A stretch of DNA of 12,089 nt. Origin: a bacterium (GTDB taxonomy: Bacteria; Patescibacteriota; Patescibacteriia; 2-12-FULL-60-25). The notes below the pieces were generated by a model. It was not told the origin of the DNA. It saw only the letters and a list, made by a program, of their open reading frames with translations, and made no database searches. The DNA lies in the NCBI GenBank assembly GCA_024654265.1, contig JANLIO010000041.1, positions 1-12,089 on the forward strand, written 5' to 3'. Numbering within the stretch: the stretch's first letter is position 1; each line of letters opens with the position of its first letter. A program made the position numbers and the translations under genes. Below, piece by piece: positions 1-7,005 of this stretch.

Positions 1-2313
1 TCGATCAAGAATACAACGCCAACCCACTCGCTGTTGTTCATGCAGGACGTCTTTTGTTGAAAGTTCTTTTGCACGTGCCTGCGCAGAACGACACATCACA
101 ATCCGTCGATCATGTTCGTTGCATTGTTCACGGATTGCATCTGCCAGTGCGAGAGCATTATTCGGCGGAACAACTCGCCCATCGATTTGTGGACGGAAAA
201 ATGACCCAACACATCCAACATCGGTCGTAACAATCGGAACTCCATAAGCCATTGCCTCCACGATCGTTCTCCCCCATCCTTCATAACGCGAAGAAAGAAT
301 AAATAAATCCGCATCTTTCCAAAGTTCAGTCGGTGTCATCCACGGCAAAACTCGCACGCAATCTTGAAGATTTTTTTCTTTAATAAAAGACTGTAGCGTA
401 TCTTCTTCCGGCCCCTCCCCGATAAGATCAAGTTGGAAGTGAACGTTTTGCCCTTTAAGAATTGCCATTGCTTCGAGCAAAGTATCCAAACCTTTCTGTC
501 GTACAAATCGACACGGCGCAATGAAACGTGGAAGATCTTTTTGTGATTTCAAACATTCACCAAAATATAATTCTTGCGAAACAGGAATAACCTCGATCTT
601 CGCAGGATCCACGCCAAGACGAACAATATTTTTCTGAATGCGTTCGCTCACAACCCGAACACGCTCGGCACGTCGCAAAAGGAACCGACCGAGCAATGAA
701 AAAGCACGATTCTTCAAAGACTCCTTTCTCCAATATCCAGAATAAAAATCCGCGTGCTCCTGTATTTCAAGCGGTGAATTTGTCCATCTGGAAATAACGT
801 ATCCGATGAAGCCGGCAATGAATGGATCTTGCGCCGAGATCACTGTTCTTTCGGGTACCCTCTTTGCCTCACGAATACCCTCTCGGATTGCAAAAAGACT
901 TCGACGCAATGATCCGCCGTGCCAAGAGAAGATCCGTAAATGAACATCGTCTGCATCCCGATAATCCACGTCACCCGCTCCCTTTGAAATAAGAAGTGCT
1001 GAAATTGAAAGTCGATCAGATAACATCGATCGTATCCGCGCATACGCCAATGACTCTTTCTCCTGCAATTGTGTTTCAAAACTTACCATCACAACATGCG
1101 CCGGCTCATTCTCCATAAACAAAATTCTTCGTGTTTCTTCAAACATCTCCCCTGTCATTCGCATATCACACGGCGTGCTTCGTTTTTCAGGGTCAGGAAC
1201 AAATGACGCAAGCGTAGAAACCCACGCGCTCCGATCCTGATACGGCAGAACCGTAACATGACTTGGATAATCTTCCGCTGTTTCCGGATTTCCGCCTTTA
1301 TCGCTAACAAAACACGGTAATCCAAACGAGATTGCTTCAGGGATTACATGCGCATACCCCTCATATCCGGAATGAAGAAGAAACGCGTCAGAAGTTTCAT
1401 AACAGTGTTTCATTTCATCGTGCGGGATGTGTCCCAAGAAACGAATCCGATCTTGAAGTCTTTTTTGTTCAACGAGCGTTTTCCATTTAGATAATTCCGG
1501 CCCGTCACCCGCCACGATCAACTCACACGATTCCGGCAACTCACTCCACCATTCAATCAATTCTGTCACCCCCTTCCACGGCACCGCGCGCATCGCCGTC
1601 AAAAATACAACCTTCCTCTTTTCATCTCCTGGATCCGTGCTCTTTCCGTCATCTCGACCTTCCATCCCGTCATCTCGAGCGTAGTCAAGAGATCCCTTTT
1701 CAAATAAAAGCGATTTCTCCATTTCAGTCGAAATGACGGATAAATCTACGCTCGGTATATCCGACGCATTCTTCACAACAGAAATCCTCTCACCCGGCAC
1801 GCCCCATCGCTCCACAACCGTTTTTAGATATTGACTCGGAACAATAATCTTCTTCGCCCGCTTCGCCGTCCACCGTTCAATCCGATTCAAAATACCGCGA
1901 GGCTTTGATGCCAAATAATCATCCAAAAGTCGCGTCTCCCCTTTCTGCATCGCACGCTCCCACGCATAATCACCAACAACTTTCATAACAATATCTGTCC
2001 CCGTAAGTCGCGCAGAAATCATTGCCGGCAATCCGGAAGCGACCGGTCCTTGCGCGTAGATCAGATCAGCAGACCTCGCCTCTCGAAAAACCTGCCATGC
2101 AAATGCGAGATGTCGTATAAAAAGATTTCGATCTCTTGAAATAATCCGCAACCACTTTGAGTTCTCACCTTCTTTTTTCTTCGCACGATCACCATACGTA
2201 ACCACGACCACTTCGTGCCCTTCTGCACGCAAAAAATCCGACATCCCTTTCGTGTATGTTGCTGGTCCTCCTGCGTCGGGTGGATAAATCCCTGTTGCCA
2301 AAATAATTTTCAT
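1..2313 (-). CDS. Fused tandem GT4 glycosyltransferase (two GT-B modules), C-terminus cut by window edge
   Basis: An uninterrupted reading frame of 771 codons runs from ATG at 2313 to the window edge; I translated it by hand and found no stop or frameshift. Module 1 (residues about 1-395) starts MKIILATGIYPPDAGG, the usual GT4 N-terminal nucleotide-fold start with its glycine-rich loop. It has a GDG motif (269-271) and an EX7E pair (E318/E326) in the C-terminal lobe. Module 2 (from about 404) has its own N-lobe, a GT4-like RFVRQKG segment (602-608) and a second EX7E pair (E678/E686). Both modules therefore look catalytically equipped for transfer from nucleotide sugars with retention (family knowledge). 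The ATG overlaps the methyltransferase stop by 4 nt (ATGA) and there is no Shine-Dalgarno motif, so translation is probably coupled. Residues about 192-231 are an in-frame repeat insertion. Substrates are unknown. The total length is unknown because the 3' end is missing. Confidence 0.9.
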   Translation of the reverse strand, partial: MKIILATGIYPPDAGGPATYTKGMSDFLRAEGHEVVVVTYGDRAKKKEGENSKWLRIISRDRNLFIRHLAFAWQVFREARSADLIYAQGPVASGLPAMISARLTGTDIVMKVVGDYAWERAMQKGETRLLDDYLASKPRGILNRIERWTAKRAKKIIVPSQYLKTVVERWGVPGERISVVKNASDIPSVDLSVISTEMEKSLLFEKGSLDYARDDGMEGRDDGKSTDPGDEKRKVVFLTAMRAVPWKGVTELIEWWSELPESCELIVAGDGPELSKWKTLVEQKRLQDRIRFLGHIPHDEMKHCYETSDAFLLHSGYEGYAHVIPEAISFGLPCFVSDKGGNPETAEDYPSHVTVLPYQDRSAWVSTLASFVPDPEKRSTPCDMRMTGEMFEETRRILFMENEPAHVVMVSFETQLQEKESLAYARIRSMLSDRLSISALLISKGAGDVDYRDADDVHLRIFSWHGGSLRRSLFAIREGIREAKRVPERTVISAQDPFIAGFIGYVISRWTNSPLEIQEHADFYSGYWRKESLKNRAFSLLGRFLLRRAERVRVVSERIQKNIVRLGVDPAKIEVIPVSQELYFGECLKSQKDLPRFIAPCRFVRQKGLDTLLEAMAILKGQNVHFQLDLIGEGPEEDTLQSFIKEKNLQDCVRVLPWMTPTELWKDADLFILSSRYEGWGRTIVEAMAYGVPIVTTDVGCVGSFFRPQIDGRVVPPNNALALADAIREQCNEHDRRIVMCRSAQARAKELSTKDVLHEQQRVGWRCILDR
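1646..1740. repeat. Palindromic repeat element inside a coding sequence
   Basis: Arms 1666-1700 and 1706-1740 form an inverted repeat with a 5-nt loop; by hand alignment 25 of 35 positions are complementary without gaps. The outer ends (ccgtcat / atgacgg) and the inner ends (ctttt / aaaag) pair best. A further half copy lies beside it: the 12-mer ccgtcatctcga occurs at 1646-1657 and again at 1667-1678. The offset is 21 bp (7 codons), so the reading frame is kept. On the minus strand the element is translated as about 32 residues including SVISTEMEKS and LDYARDDG. The sequence style (gtcatctcga...gagatcc) resembles dispersed intergenic palindromes that I recall from Patescibacteria and Bacteroidetes genomes; that link is from memory, not from a search. 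Confidence 0.85.
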
Positions 2314-3011
2314 GGTTTTTGAACAACAACCGTCGTCGAGAGCATAAATGGATCCAGCTCTTCCGGTCGCAATAATTCATTTAATCGCGTTTCAAAATCA
2401 ACCCACAGCCGAACAACATCCTCACCCCCTTGTTTCATTCTTGGCTTCAAGCAACTGGCGTTATGCTTCATATGACGAACAATATAAAAACCTTGCTTTT
2501 CCAATTGATTCAAAAAAATAACATCATCAACACGTTTCATATAGGGACTCTCAAAGCCAACGTATGCGAGAAGTTGACTCACGGGAACCATGATCCGTTC
2601 TTTTATATTCCGTGATCGAAAATGCCCAACATCATAATTCAAATACGCAAAACCACCTCTCTTCAAAGATTGCCACACTGTTCGGATAAAAGCCTCTCGA
2701 TCAACGACATGCTCAATCGCACTTAACGCAGTCACCACGTCAAACTCAGTTTGATCAATCAATTTTTGTGCATCAAAAACAGAGAGTGACATATTTTTTG
2801 CCAACCCATATTCTTTCATCCCTTTTTGAATTGCGACTTGATCCGTATCAATTCCCGTGACATGCGCCATGGGGTGAAGCTCCAAAAACCGCTTCCACAG
2901 CATTCCGCTTCCACATCCAAGATCAAGAATCCGTACTGGACGGTTCTCGAATCGACGATGAATTTCGCTAAAAATCCACTGTTTTGCTGAATTTCCGTCA
3001 GAATAAATCAT
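2310..3011 (-). CDS. Class I SAM-dependent methyltransferase (Methyltransf_11/23 type)
   Basis: 233 residues, the normal length for a single-domain Rossmann methyltransferase. Motif I, ILDLGCGSG, is at residues 28-36 and binds S-adenosylmethionine. It is followed by an acidic strand end (VTGIDTD) and a post-motif region FDVVTALSAIEHV, then LKRGGFAYLNYD, the usual strand 5 area. The family methylates small molecules, sugars or lipids; the sequence does not identify the acceptor. Its position between glycosyltransferase genes suggests methylation of a sugar or a glycan end (inference). The start at 3011 is supported by GGAG (3020-3017) with 5-nt spacing, one of the few clear ribosome binding sites here. 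The gene begins 12 nt after the upstream GT stop, and its TGA overlaps the next ATG. Confidence 0.9.
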   Translation of the reverse strand: MIYSDGNSAKQWIFSEIHRRFENRPVRILDLGCGSGMLWKRFLELHPMAHVTGIDTDQVAIQKGMKEYGLAKNMSLSVFDAQKLIDQTEFDVVTALSAIEHVVDREAFIRTVWQSLKRGGFAYLNYDVGHFRSRNIKERIMVPVSQLLAYVGFESPYMKRVDDVIFLNQLEKQGFYIVRHMKHNASCLKPRMKQGGEDVVRLWVDFETRLNELLRPEELDPFMLSTTVVVQKP

Positions 3012-3016
3012 ATAAT

Positions 3017-3020
3017 CTCC
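3017..3020 (-). promoter_or_regulatory. Shine-Dalgarno site of the methyltransferase
   Basis: GGAG lies 5 nt before the ATG at 3011 on the minus strand. It decides the start, and it stands out because most genes in this window have no recognisable ribosome binding site. Confidence 0.65.
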
Positions 3021-3022
3021 AT

Positions 3023-4198
3023 TCAGGGTCGCTCTAAATCTCCCTCTTTCTCCACGTTATCGCTATTCACACATTCTTCCAATAGCCCCTTCATTTGTTG
3101 AGCGATCTGATCCCAATCGTATTTTTGATGAACAAGGGATTTTCCATTTTGGATGATCTGCTCGCGCAATGTCGAATCTTCCAATCTTTGCACCGCACGT
3201 ACAATCGAATCCGGATTTCGTACCTCGCAAAAAAGCCCTGTTTGCCCATCAAGCAAAAAATCCGGAATGCCTCCAACCGGTGTCCCAATCACGGGAAGAC
3301 CAACAGACATTGCTTCAAGAAAAGAATTTCCAAGTCCTTCAGATAATGACGGTCGAATAAAAACGTCTGCCGATTGTAGAAAAAGTGGGAGATCTGAATG
3401 CGCGCATAATCCTAAAAATCGAACACGTTCCCAAACACCTAATTCGTTTGCCAAACGTTCCAGCATCGCACGATCCTCTCCATCTCCAAGAATCACGAAT
3501 TTCCAAGACACGGGAAGGAGCGAAAGCGCGCGGATCACATCGTCAATTCCATTTTTTAAAGAAAGACGTGACGTTGTAATCAAAACATTTTCATGTTCAC
3601 GAATCTTCCATTCTTCTCGAATTCGTTTTCGATCCTCCGCTTGAATCTCGTTCATAAAAAGGGACGTATCCACTCCATTTGGAATCACAACCGGTTCTCC
3701 CTGAAATCCCATATCCTTTGACCATTTTGCCAAAAAACGACTGATTGCCTGAACCGTATTCGCACGCTTAAAAATCGCTTTATGCAAAAAAGACAATCTT
3801 CCAACACGCGCTTTATAGTGCTCTAACGGATCACCTTCTTGAAGCGTGAGAATAAAATGTGTTTGACGAAAAATCGATGAATACACCAAGCCAGCAAATC
3901 CACCATAGCTTGCCATTAAAGACCAAACTGCGTTTGGACGAGAAGAACGAAAAGAATAGAAAGAAAAAAGAGGCCCAAAAAAAGGCAGAAGATATTTATC
4001 AATCGGGAATCCGAATCCAACACGATGCACATGAACATTTCCAATCTTCTCGGAAGATTGGAGTCCGCGTTTGATTTTTGCGCACACAAGATGAAATTCA
4101 AAATCCGGAAGTCGATTCGTGATTTCCTTCATTGCAATTTCAGCACCGCCAACAAGCGGAAAATATGTTGTCGCAAAAATCAAAATCGGCTTCTTCAT
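3023..4198 (-). CDS. GT4 family glycosyltransferase
   Basis: 391 residues, a full-length GT-B enzyme. The N-lobe begins MKKPILIFATTYFPLVGGAE, with the GGAE loop (17-20) typical of GT4. The interlobe region has VIPNGVD (171-177). The C-lobe has TTSRLSLKNG (208-217, with R211 and K215 in the usual phosphate-binding places), LGDG (237-240) and the EX7E pair E287/E295 in SEGLGNSFLEAM. It should transfer a sugar from a nucleotide donor to a growing glycan at the cytoplasmic face of the membrane (family knowledge); donor and acceptor cannot be read from the sequence. The ATG overlaps the epimerase TGA by 4 nt, and an AGGAAG stretch (4207-4202) sits 3 nt upstream, which may assist re-initiation. The last ~15 residues are charged. 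Confidence 0.93.
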   Translation of the reverse strand: MKKPILIFATTYFPLVGGAEIAMKEITNRLPDFEFHLVCAKIKRGLQSSEKIGNVHVHRVGFGFPIDKYLLPFFGPLFSFYSFRSSRPNAVWSLMASYGGFAGLVYSSIFRQTHFILTLQEGDPLEHYKARVGRLSFLHKAIFKRANTVQAISRFLAKWSKDMGFQGEPVVIPNGVDTSLFMNEIQAEDRKRIREEWKIREHENVLITTSRLSLKNGIDDVIRALSLLPVSWKFVILGDGEDRAMLERLANELGVWERVRFLGLCAHSDLPLFLQSADVFIRPSLSEGLGNSFLEAMSVGLPVIGTPVGGIPDFLLDGQTGLFCEVRNPDSIVRAVQRLEDSTLREQIIQNGKSLVHQKYDWDQIAQQMKGLLEECVNSDNVEKEGDLERP

Positions 4199-5073
4199 AA
4201 ACTTCCTAGAAAATCACGTATGTGATCTTCCAATCGAATGGACGCTTTCCAACCGAGTTCTTCCTCCGTCTTTGTCAGATCAATGGAAACATTTTTTCGA
4301 TCTCCCGGCTTTTCCGGAAGCATTTGAATTTCTCCACCAAACAATTCTGCGACATCCTTAATCGTGTGCATCACTCGTGGACCAAGACAATATCCATCAC
4401 CATTCCCCTTTTCAGATGCCAGAATAATTCCGCGAACAATATCATCAACGTGCGTAAAACTTCGATATTGATTTCCAGGTGAAACGATTGTCAGTGGCTT
4501 CTTCTCCTGCGTCAGTCGTTTAAAAATACCGATAATTGTCGCGTACGCTCCTTCACGAATTTCGCGCCCGCCATACACATTATAAAAATAAACCGTTACA
4601 AACGGTAATCCATACCACTCATTGTAGCGTTGAATAATCTCGGTATTCAGCGCCTTCGACCACGCGTATGGTGATTGATTTCGTCCATCGCCTCCATCAG
4701 CCTGTTTTGTACTTGAACCTGCATACACAACCTTTGGAACATTCTTTTTTCGACAAAATTCAAGAATCTGAAATGTCCCTTCAACGTTATATCGCCACGT
4801 TTTTTCCGGCTCCTTAAAACTTTCTGACGTTCTGGAATATTCTCCGAGATGGAAAAGAAGATCCGGTACAAAATCAATTTTTTGATCAATCTCTCGTGTG
4901 TCGCCCTGAATATATTTCACTCCGGGAATATGATTTGCTTCACTCCCTGTTGAATAATTATCAAGTGAAACAATCTCATTTTCTGGATCACGCACGAGGA
5001 CTTCACAAAGATGGGATCCAATAAATCCGGCTCCACCGGTAACAAGAATTTTTTTCATATTTCTAAGCATCAT
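4195..5073 (-). CDS. NAD-dependent epimerase/dehydratase (extended SDR, nucleotide-sugar type)
   Basis: 292 residues from the first ATG. VTGGAGFIGSHL (11-22) is the GxxGxxG NAD(P)-binding loop, D38 closes strand 2 as expected for NAD preference, and the catalytic set is visible as S120-S121-T122 with Y136/K140 (YAWSK). HLGEYSRTSESF replaces the commoner HLAA motif. The family interconverts or dehydrates NDP-sugars in the cytoplasm (GalE/RmlB/WbpP relatives); which reaction is catalysed cannot be told. The start is uncertain: ATG codons lie at 5073 and 5070 and again at 5058. The last gives the family-typical start MKKILVTGG and would begin 4 nt after the upstream TAG. None has a clear Shine-Dalgarno motif. 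From 5073 the gene overlaps the amidotransferase by 11 nt. Confidence 0.9.
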   Translation of the reverse strand: MMLRNMKKILVTGGAGFIGSHLCEVLVRDPENEIVSLDNYSTGSEANHIPGVKYIQGDTREIDQKIDFVPDLLFHLGEYSRTSESFKEPEKTWRYNVEGTFQILEFCRKKNVPKVVYAGSSTKQADGGDGRNQSPYAWSKALNTEIIQRYNEWYGLPFVTVYFYNVYGGREIREGAYATIIGIFKRLTQEKKPLTIVSPGNQYRSFTHVDDIVRGIILASEKGNGDGYCLGPRVMHTIKDVAELFGGEIQMLPEKPGDRKNVSIDLTKTEEELGWKASIRLEDHIRDFLGSL

Positions 5074-6952
5074 TTTTTATTTCATGTACACCTGAAAGCC
5101 ACGTTGAAAGCGAAACGAGCATCCAAAGACGATTTCCGTGATCTGTCCCGCTATCATTTTCATTCAACAATCTTTTCATCTCCTCATGACGGAAAAGAGG
5201 TTTTAATGGCGATGCATCAGAAAGACACCGATCCAGCACCAATTCCCGTAACGGACCTCGGAACCAATTTGTGAGCGGAACCTGAAAGCCCATCTTTTTT
5301 CGACTCAACACCGCAGGTGGAAGAACATCCCGCATTGCACGGCGTAATGCGACCTTTGTCTTACCATAAGTCACCTTTTGACTCAACGGAAGACGAAGGC
5401 AATACGAAAGAAGATCCTGATCCAAAAAAGGAGATCGCGCTTCCAATCCAAACGCCATTGTCGCACGATCCATTTTTACATTTAAATCATCCGGAAGATA
5501 CGAACAAAGATCAAAATACATTGCCTGTTCAAGTGGTAAGCGCTTGTTCTGCGATTGTGAAGATTTCAAAAAATCATGAATAAAATGCACGCCACCACTC
5601 CCAGTCGTTAACGATCGAAACTCCCGCGTCATAAGACGAGTTGCAGCGGATCGTCCAAAATAGGATCCTGTAAAAAGTTCGCCGTATCCGCGCGCCCATC
5701 CTCGTCGTGCCGCGCGAATTGTTTCTGCGATTCGTTCAAACCGCACATCATGGAGTGGCACAGACAACCCGCTTAAAAGAGAAGCGACGGGAAGAGAACG
5801 AAGACGGAGAGCTTGAAGATAATATCCGTAACGTCGATATCCTCCAAACGCCTCATCCCCACCATCACCGGTAAGAACAACTTTGATTTCACTCGCTGTC
5901 TCTTTCGCCAATAACCATGTTGGAAGCGCAGATGAATCCGCGTAGGGAACATCATAGTGCAACACGATCGTATCGAGAAGTTCTTTCAGATGTTCAGGGC
6001 GAGCTTCAAATTCATCGTGATCTGTTTGAAATACATTTGAAATCTGACGAGCGGTGTATCGCTCATCCATGCCAAGATCTGGAAAACCCATTGTGAACGT
6101 CCGGATGGGTCTTTCAGAGTGCTGTGATGCAAATGCGACAATCACCGCTGAATCAATGCCTCCCGATAAAAACGCTCCGACGGGAACGTCAGAACTCAAC
6201 TGACGCTTTAACACAGACGCATTCAATTTTTCACGAATCATTGCATCAATTTCTCCATTCGTCGCATTCGTTTGCGATGCAGACAAATCAGGGCTCCATG
6301 AGTGAAAACGATGAGATCGAAAACCGGAAGAATCAAATTCAATGTATGTTCCCGGTTCCAATTGAGAAATATTTAAAAATCCTGTTTTTGGAGCTGGCAC
6401 ATATTGTAATCCGAGGAATGTCCGCACAGCATTCCAATCCACTTCAAACGGCACCATCCCACGAAACGCCTTTACCTCAGATGCGAAATAGAAATCTCCG
6501 TTTGATGCCTGCGTCCAAAAAAGTGGTTTTTTACCAACGGGATCGCGTGCAAGAATTAATTTCTTTTCCTTCTTATCCCAAATCGCAATCGCAAACATGC
6601 CACGCAATTTCTGAAAGATCTCAGTCCCCCACTCTTCAAATCCGCGAAGGATAACTTCTGTATCGCTTGAAGAGTACCACTCGCCACTAAGTTCTTTTTT
6701 TAAATCCTCGTAATTATAGATCTCTCCGTTATACACAATCATGTACCGACCCGACGGAGATGTCATGGGCTGTGATCCTTTTTCAGTTAAATCCAAAATC
6801 GCAAGACGCCGATGTGCAAATCCGATACCATCTAAAAGAAGGATCCCATCCCCATCCGGACCACGATGCCGTATCTTTTCCGACATACGCCGAAGTCGAC
6901 CCTCATCTGGGGCGCGACCATCACGCGTTACAATTCCGGAAATCCCACACAT
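5063..6952 (-). CDS. asnB: Asparagine synthase (glutamine-hydrolysing) family amidotransferase
   Basis: 629 residues, normal for AsnB-type enzymes. The N-terminal class II glutaminase domain has Cys2 as nucleophile (MCGISG, exposed after Met removal), RHRGPDG (28-34), RRLAILDL (48-55), NGEIYNY (75-81) and SDTEV (96-100). The C-terminal synthetase domain has the PP-loop SGGIDS (263-268), DVPYADSSALP (334-344) and GDGGDE (362-367). All expected catalytic features are present, so it should use glutamine and ATP to amidate a carboxylate. Sitting first in a sugar operon, it may amidate a uronic acid rather than make asparagine (inference; the sequence alone does not separate the two). The start is fixed by the MCG requirement. 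There is no Shine-Dalgarno motif; the upstream gap is the 53-nt divergent region. Confidence 0.95.
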   Translation of the reverse strand: MCGISGIVTRDGRAPDEGRLRRMSEKIRHRGPDGDGILLLDGIGFAHRRLAILDLTEKGSQPMTSPSGRYMIVYNGEIYNYEDLKKELSGEWYSSSDTEVILRGFEEWGTEIFQKLRGMFAIAIWDKKEKKLILARDPVGKKPLFWTQASNGDFYFASEVKAFRGMVPFEVDWNAVRTFLGLQYVPAPKTGFLNISQLEPGTYIEFDSSGFRSHRFHSWSPDLSASQTNATNGEIDAMIREKLNASVLKRQLSSDVPVGAFLSGGIDSAVIVAFASQHSERPIRTFTMGFPDLGMDERYTARQISNVFQTDHDEFEARPEHLKELLDTIVLHYDVPYADSSALPTWLLAKETASEIKVVLTGDGGDEAFGGYRRYGYYLQALRLRSLPVASLLSGLSVPLHDVRFERIAETIRAARRGWARGYGELFTGSYFGRSAATRLMTREFRSLTTGSGGVHFIHDFLKSSQSQNKRLPLEQAMYFDLCSYLPDDLNVKMDRATMAFGLEARSPFLDQDLLSYCLRLPLSQKVTYGKTKVALRRAMRDVLPPAVLSRKKMGFQVPLTNWFRGPLRELVLDRCLSDASPLKPLFRHEEMKRLLNENDSGTDHGNRLWMLVSLSTWLSGVHEIKNDA

Positions 6953-7005
6953 ATTTCTATAGATTCTTGCCTAAAATAAGCTATTTATCTATCGTAACCC
7001 CAATT
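6953..7005. promoter_or_regulatory. Divergent intergenic region, presumed promoters for both directions
   Basis: These 53 AT-rich nt separate the amidotransferase operon (leftward) from the plus-strand GT (rightward), so both promoters should lie here or just inside the opposing gene. The best plus-strand -10-like hexamer is TAAAAT at 6972-6977, 28 nt before the ATG, but no good -35 is found 17 nt upstream. On the minus strand TTGGGG (7003-6998) and TATTTT (6979-6974) are 18 nt apart, a weak match. I see no operator palindrome. Promoter positions are tentative. Confidence 0.4.

Noticed and set aside
1085..1140. Separate second GT gene starting at the internal Met (residue 400)
   Set aside because: No stop separates the modules and there is no clear ribosome binding site, so a fusion is simpler. 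An internal start remains possible and is noted under the fusion finding.
1646..1740. CRISPR unit or intrinsic terminator
   Set aside because: There is a single palindrome with no spacer periodicity. The arms lie inside an open coding frame without a proper U-tract, and no cas genes are present.
1..2313. Region seeming to hold only short broken frames, as if a decayed gene
   Set aside because: Codon-by-codon translation gives one continuous frame from 2313 to the edge. It merely lacks a stop inside the window.
3153..3644. Plus-strand frame of 163 codons opposite the GT4 gene
   Set aside because: Ser/Arg/Pro-rich shadow composition; the minus strand carries the conserved GT4 motifs.
6124..6654. 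Plus-strand frame of 176 codons inside the amidotransferase gene
   Set aside because: It is a shadow of a gene whose catalytic motifs are all intact, and it shows no protein-family signal.
6760..7005. Upstream extension of the plus-strand GT to an ATG at 6760
   Set aside because: It would lie antisense over the conserved glutaminase start of the amidotransferase. The extra residues do not look like a GT4 N-terminus, while MPHAKPRILFCVTSGDWGG at 7006 does.
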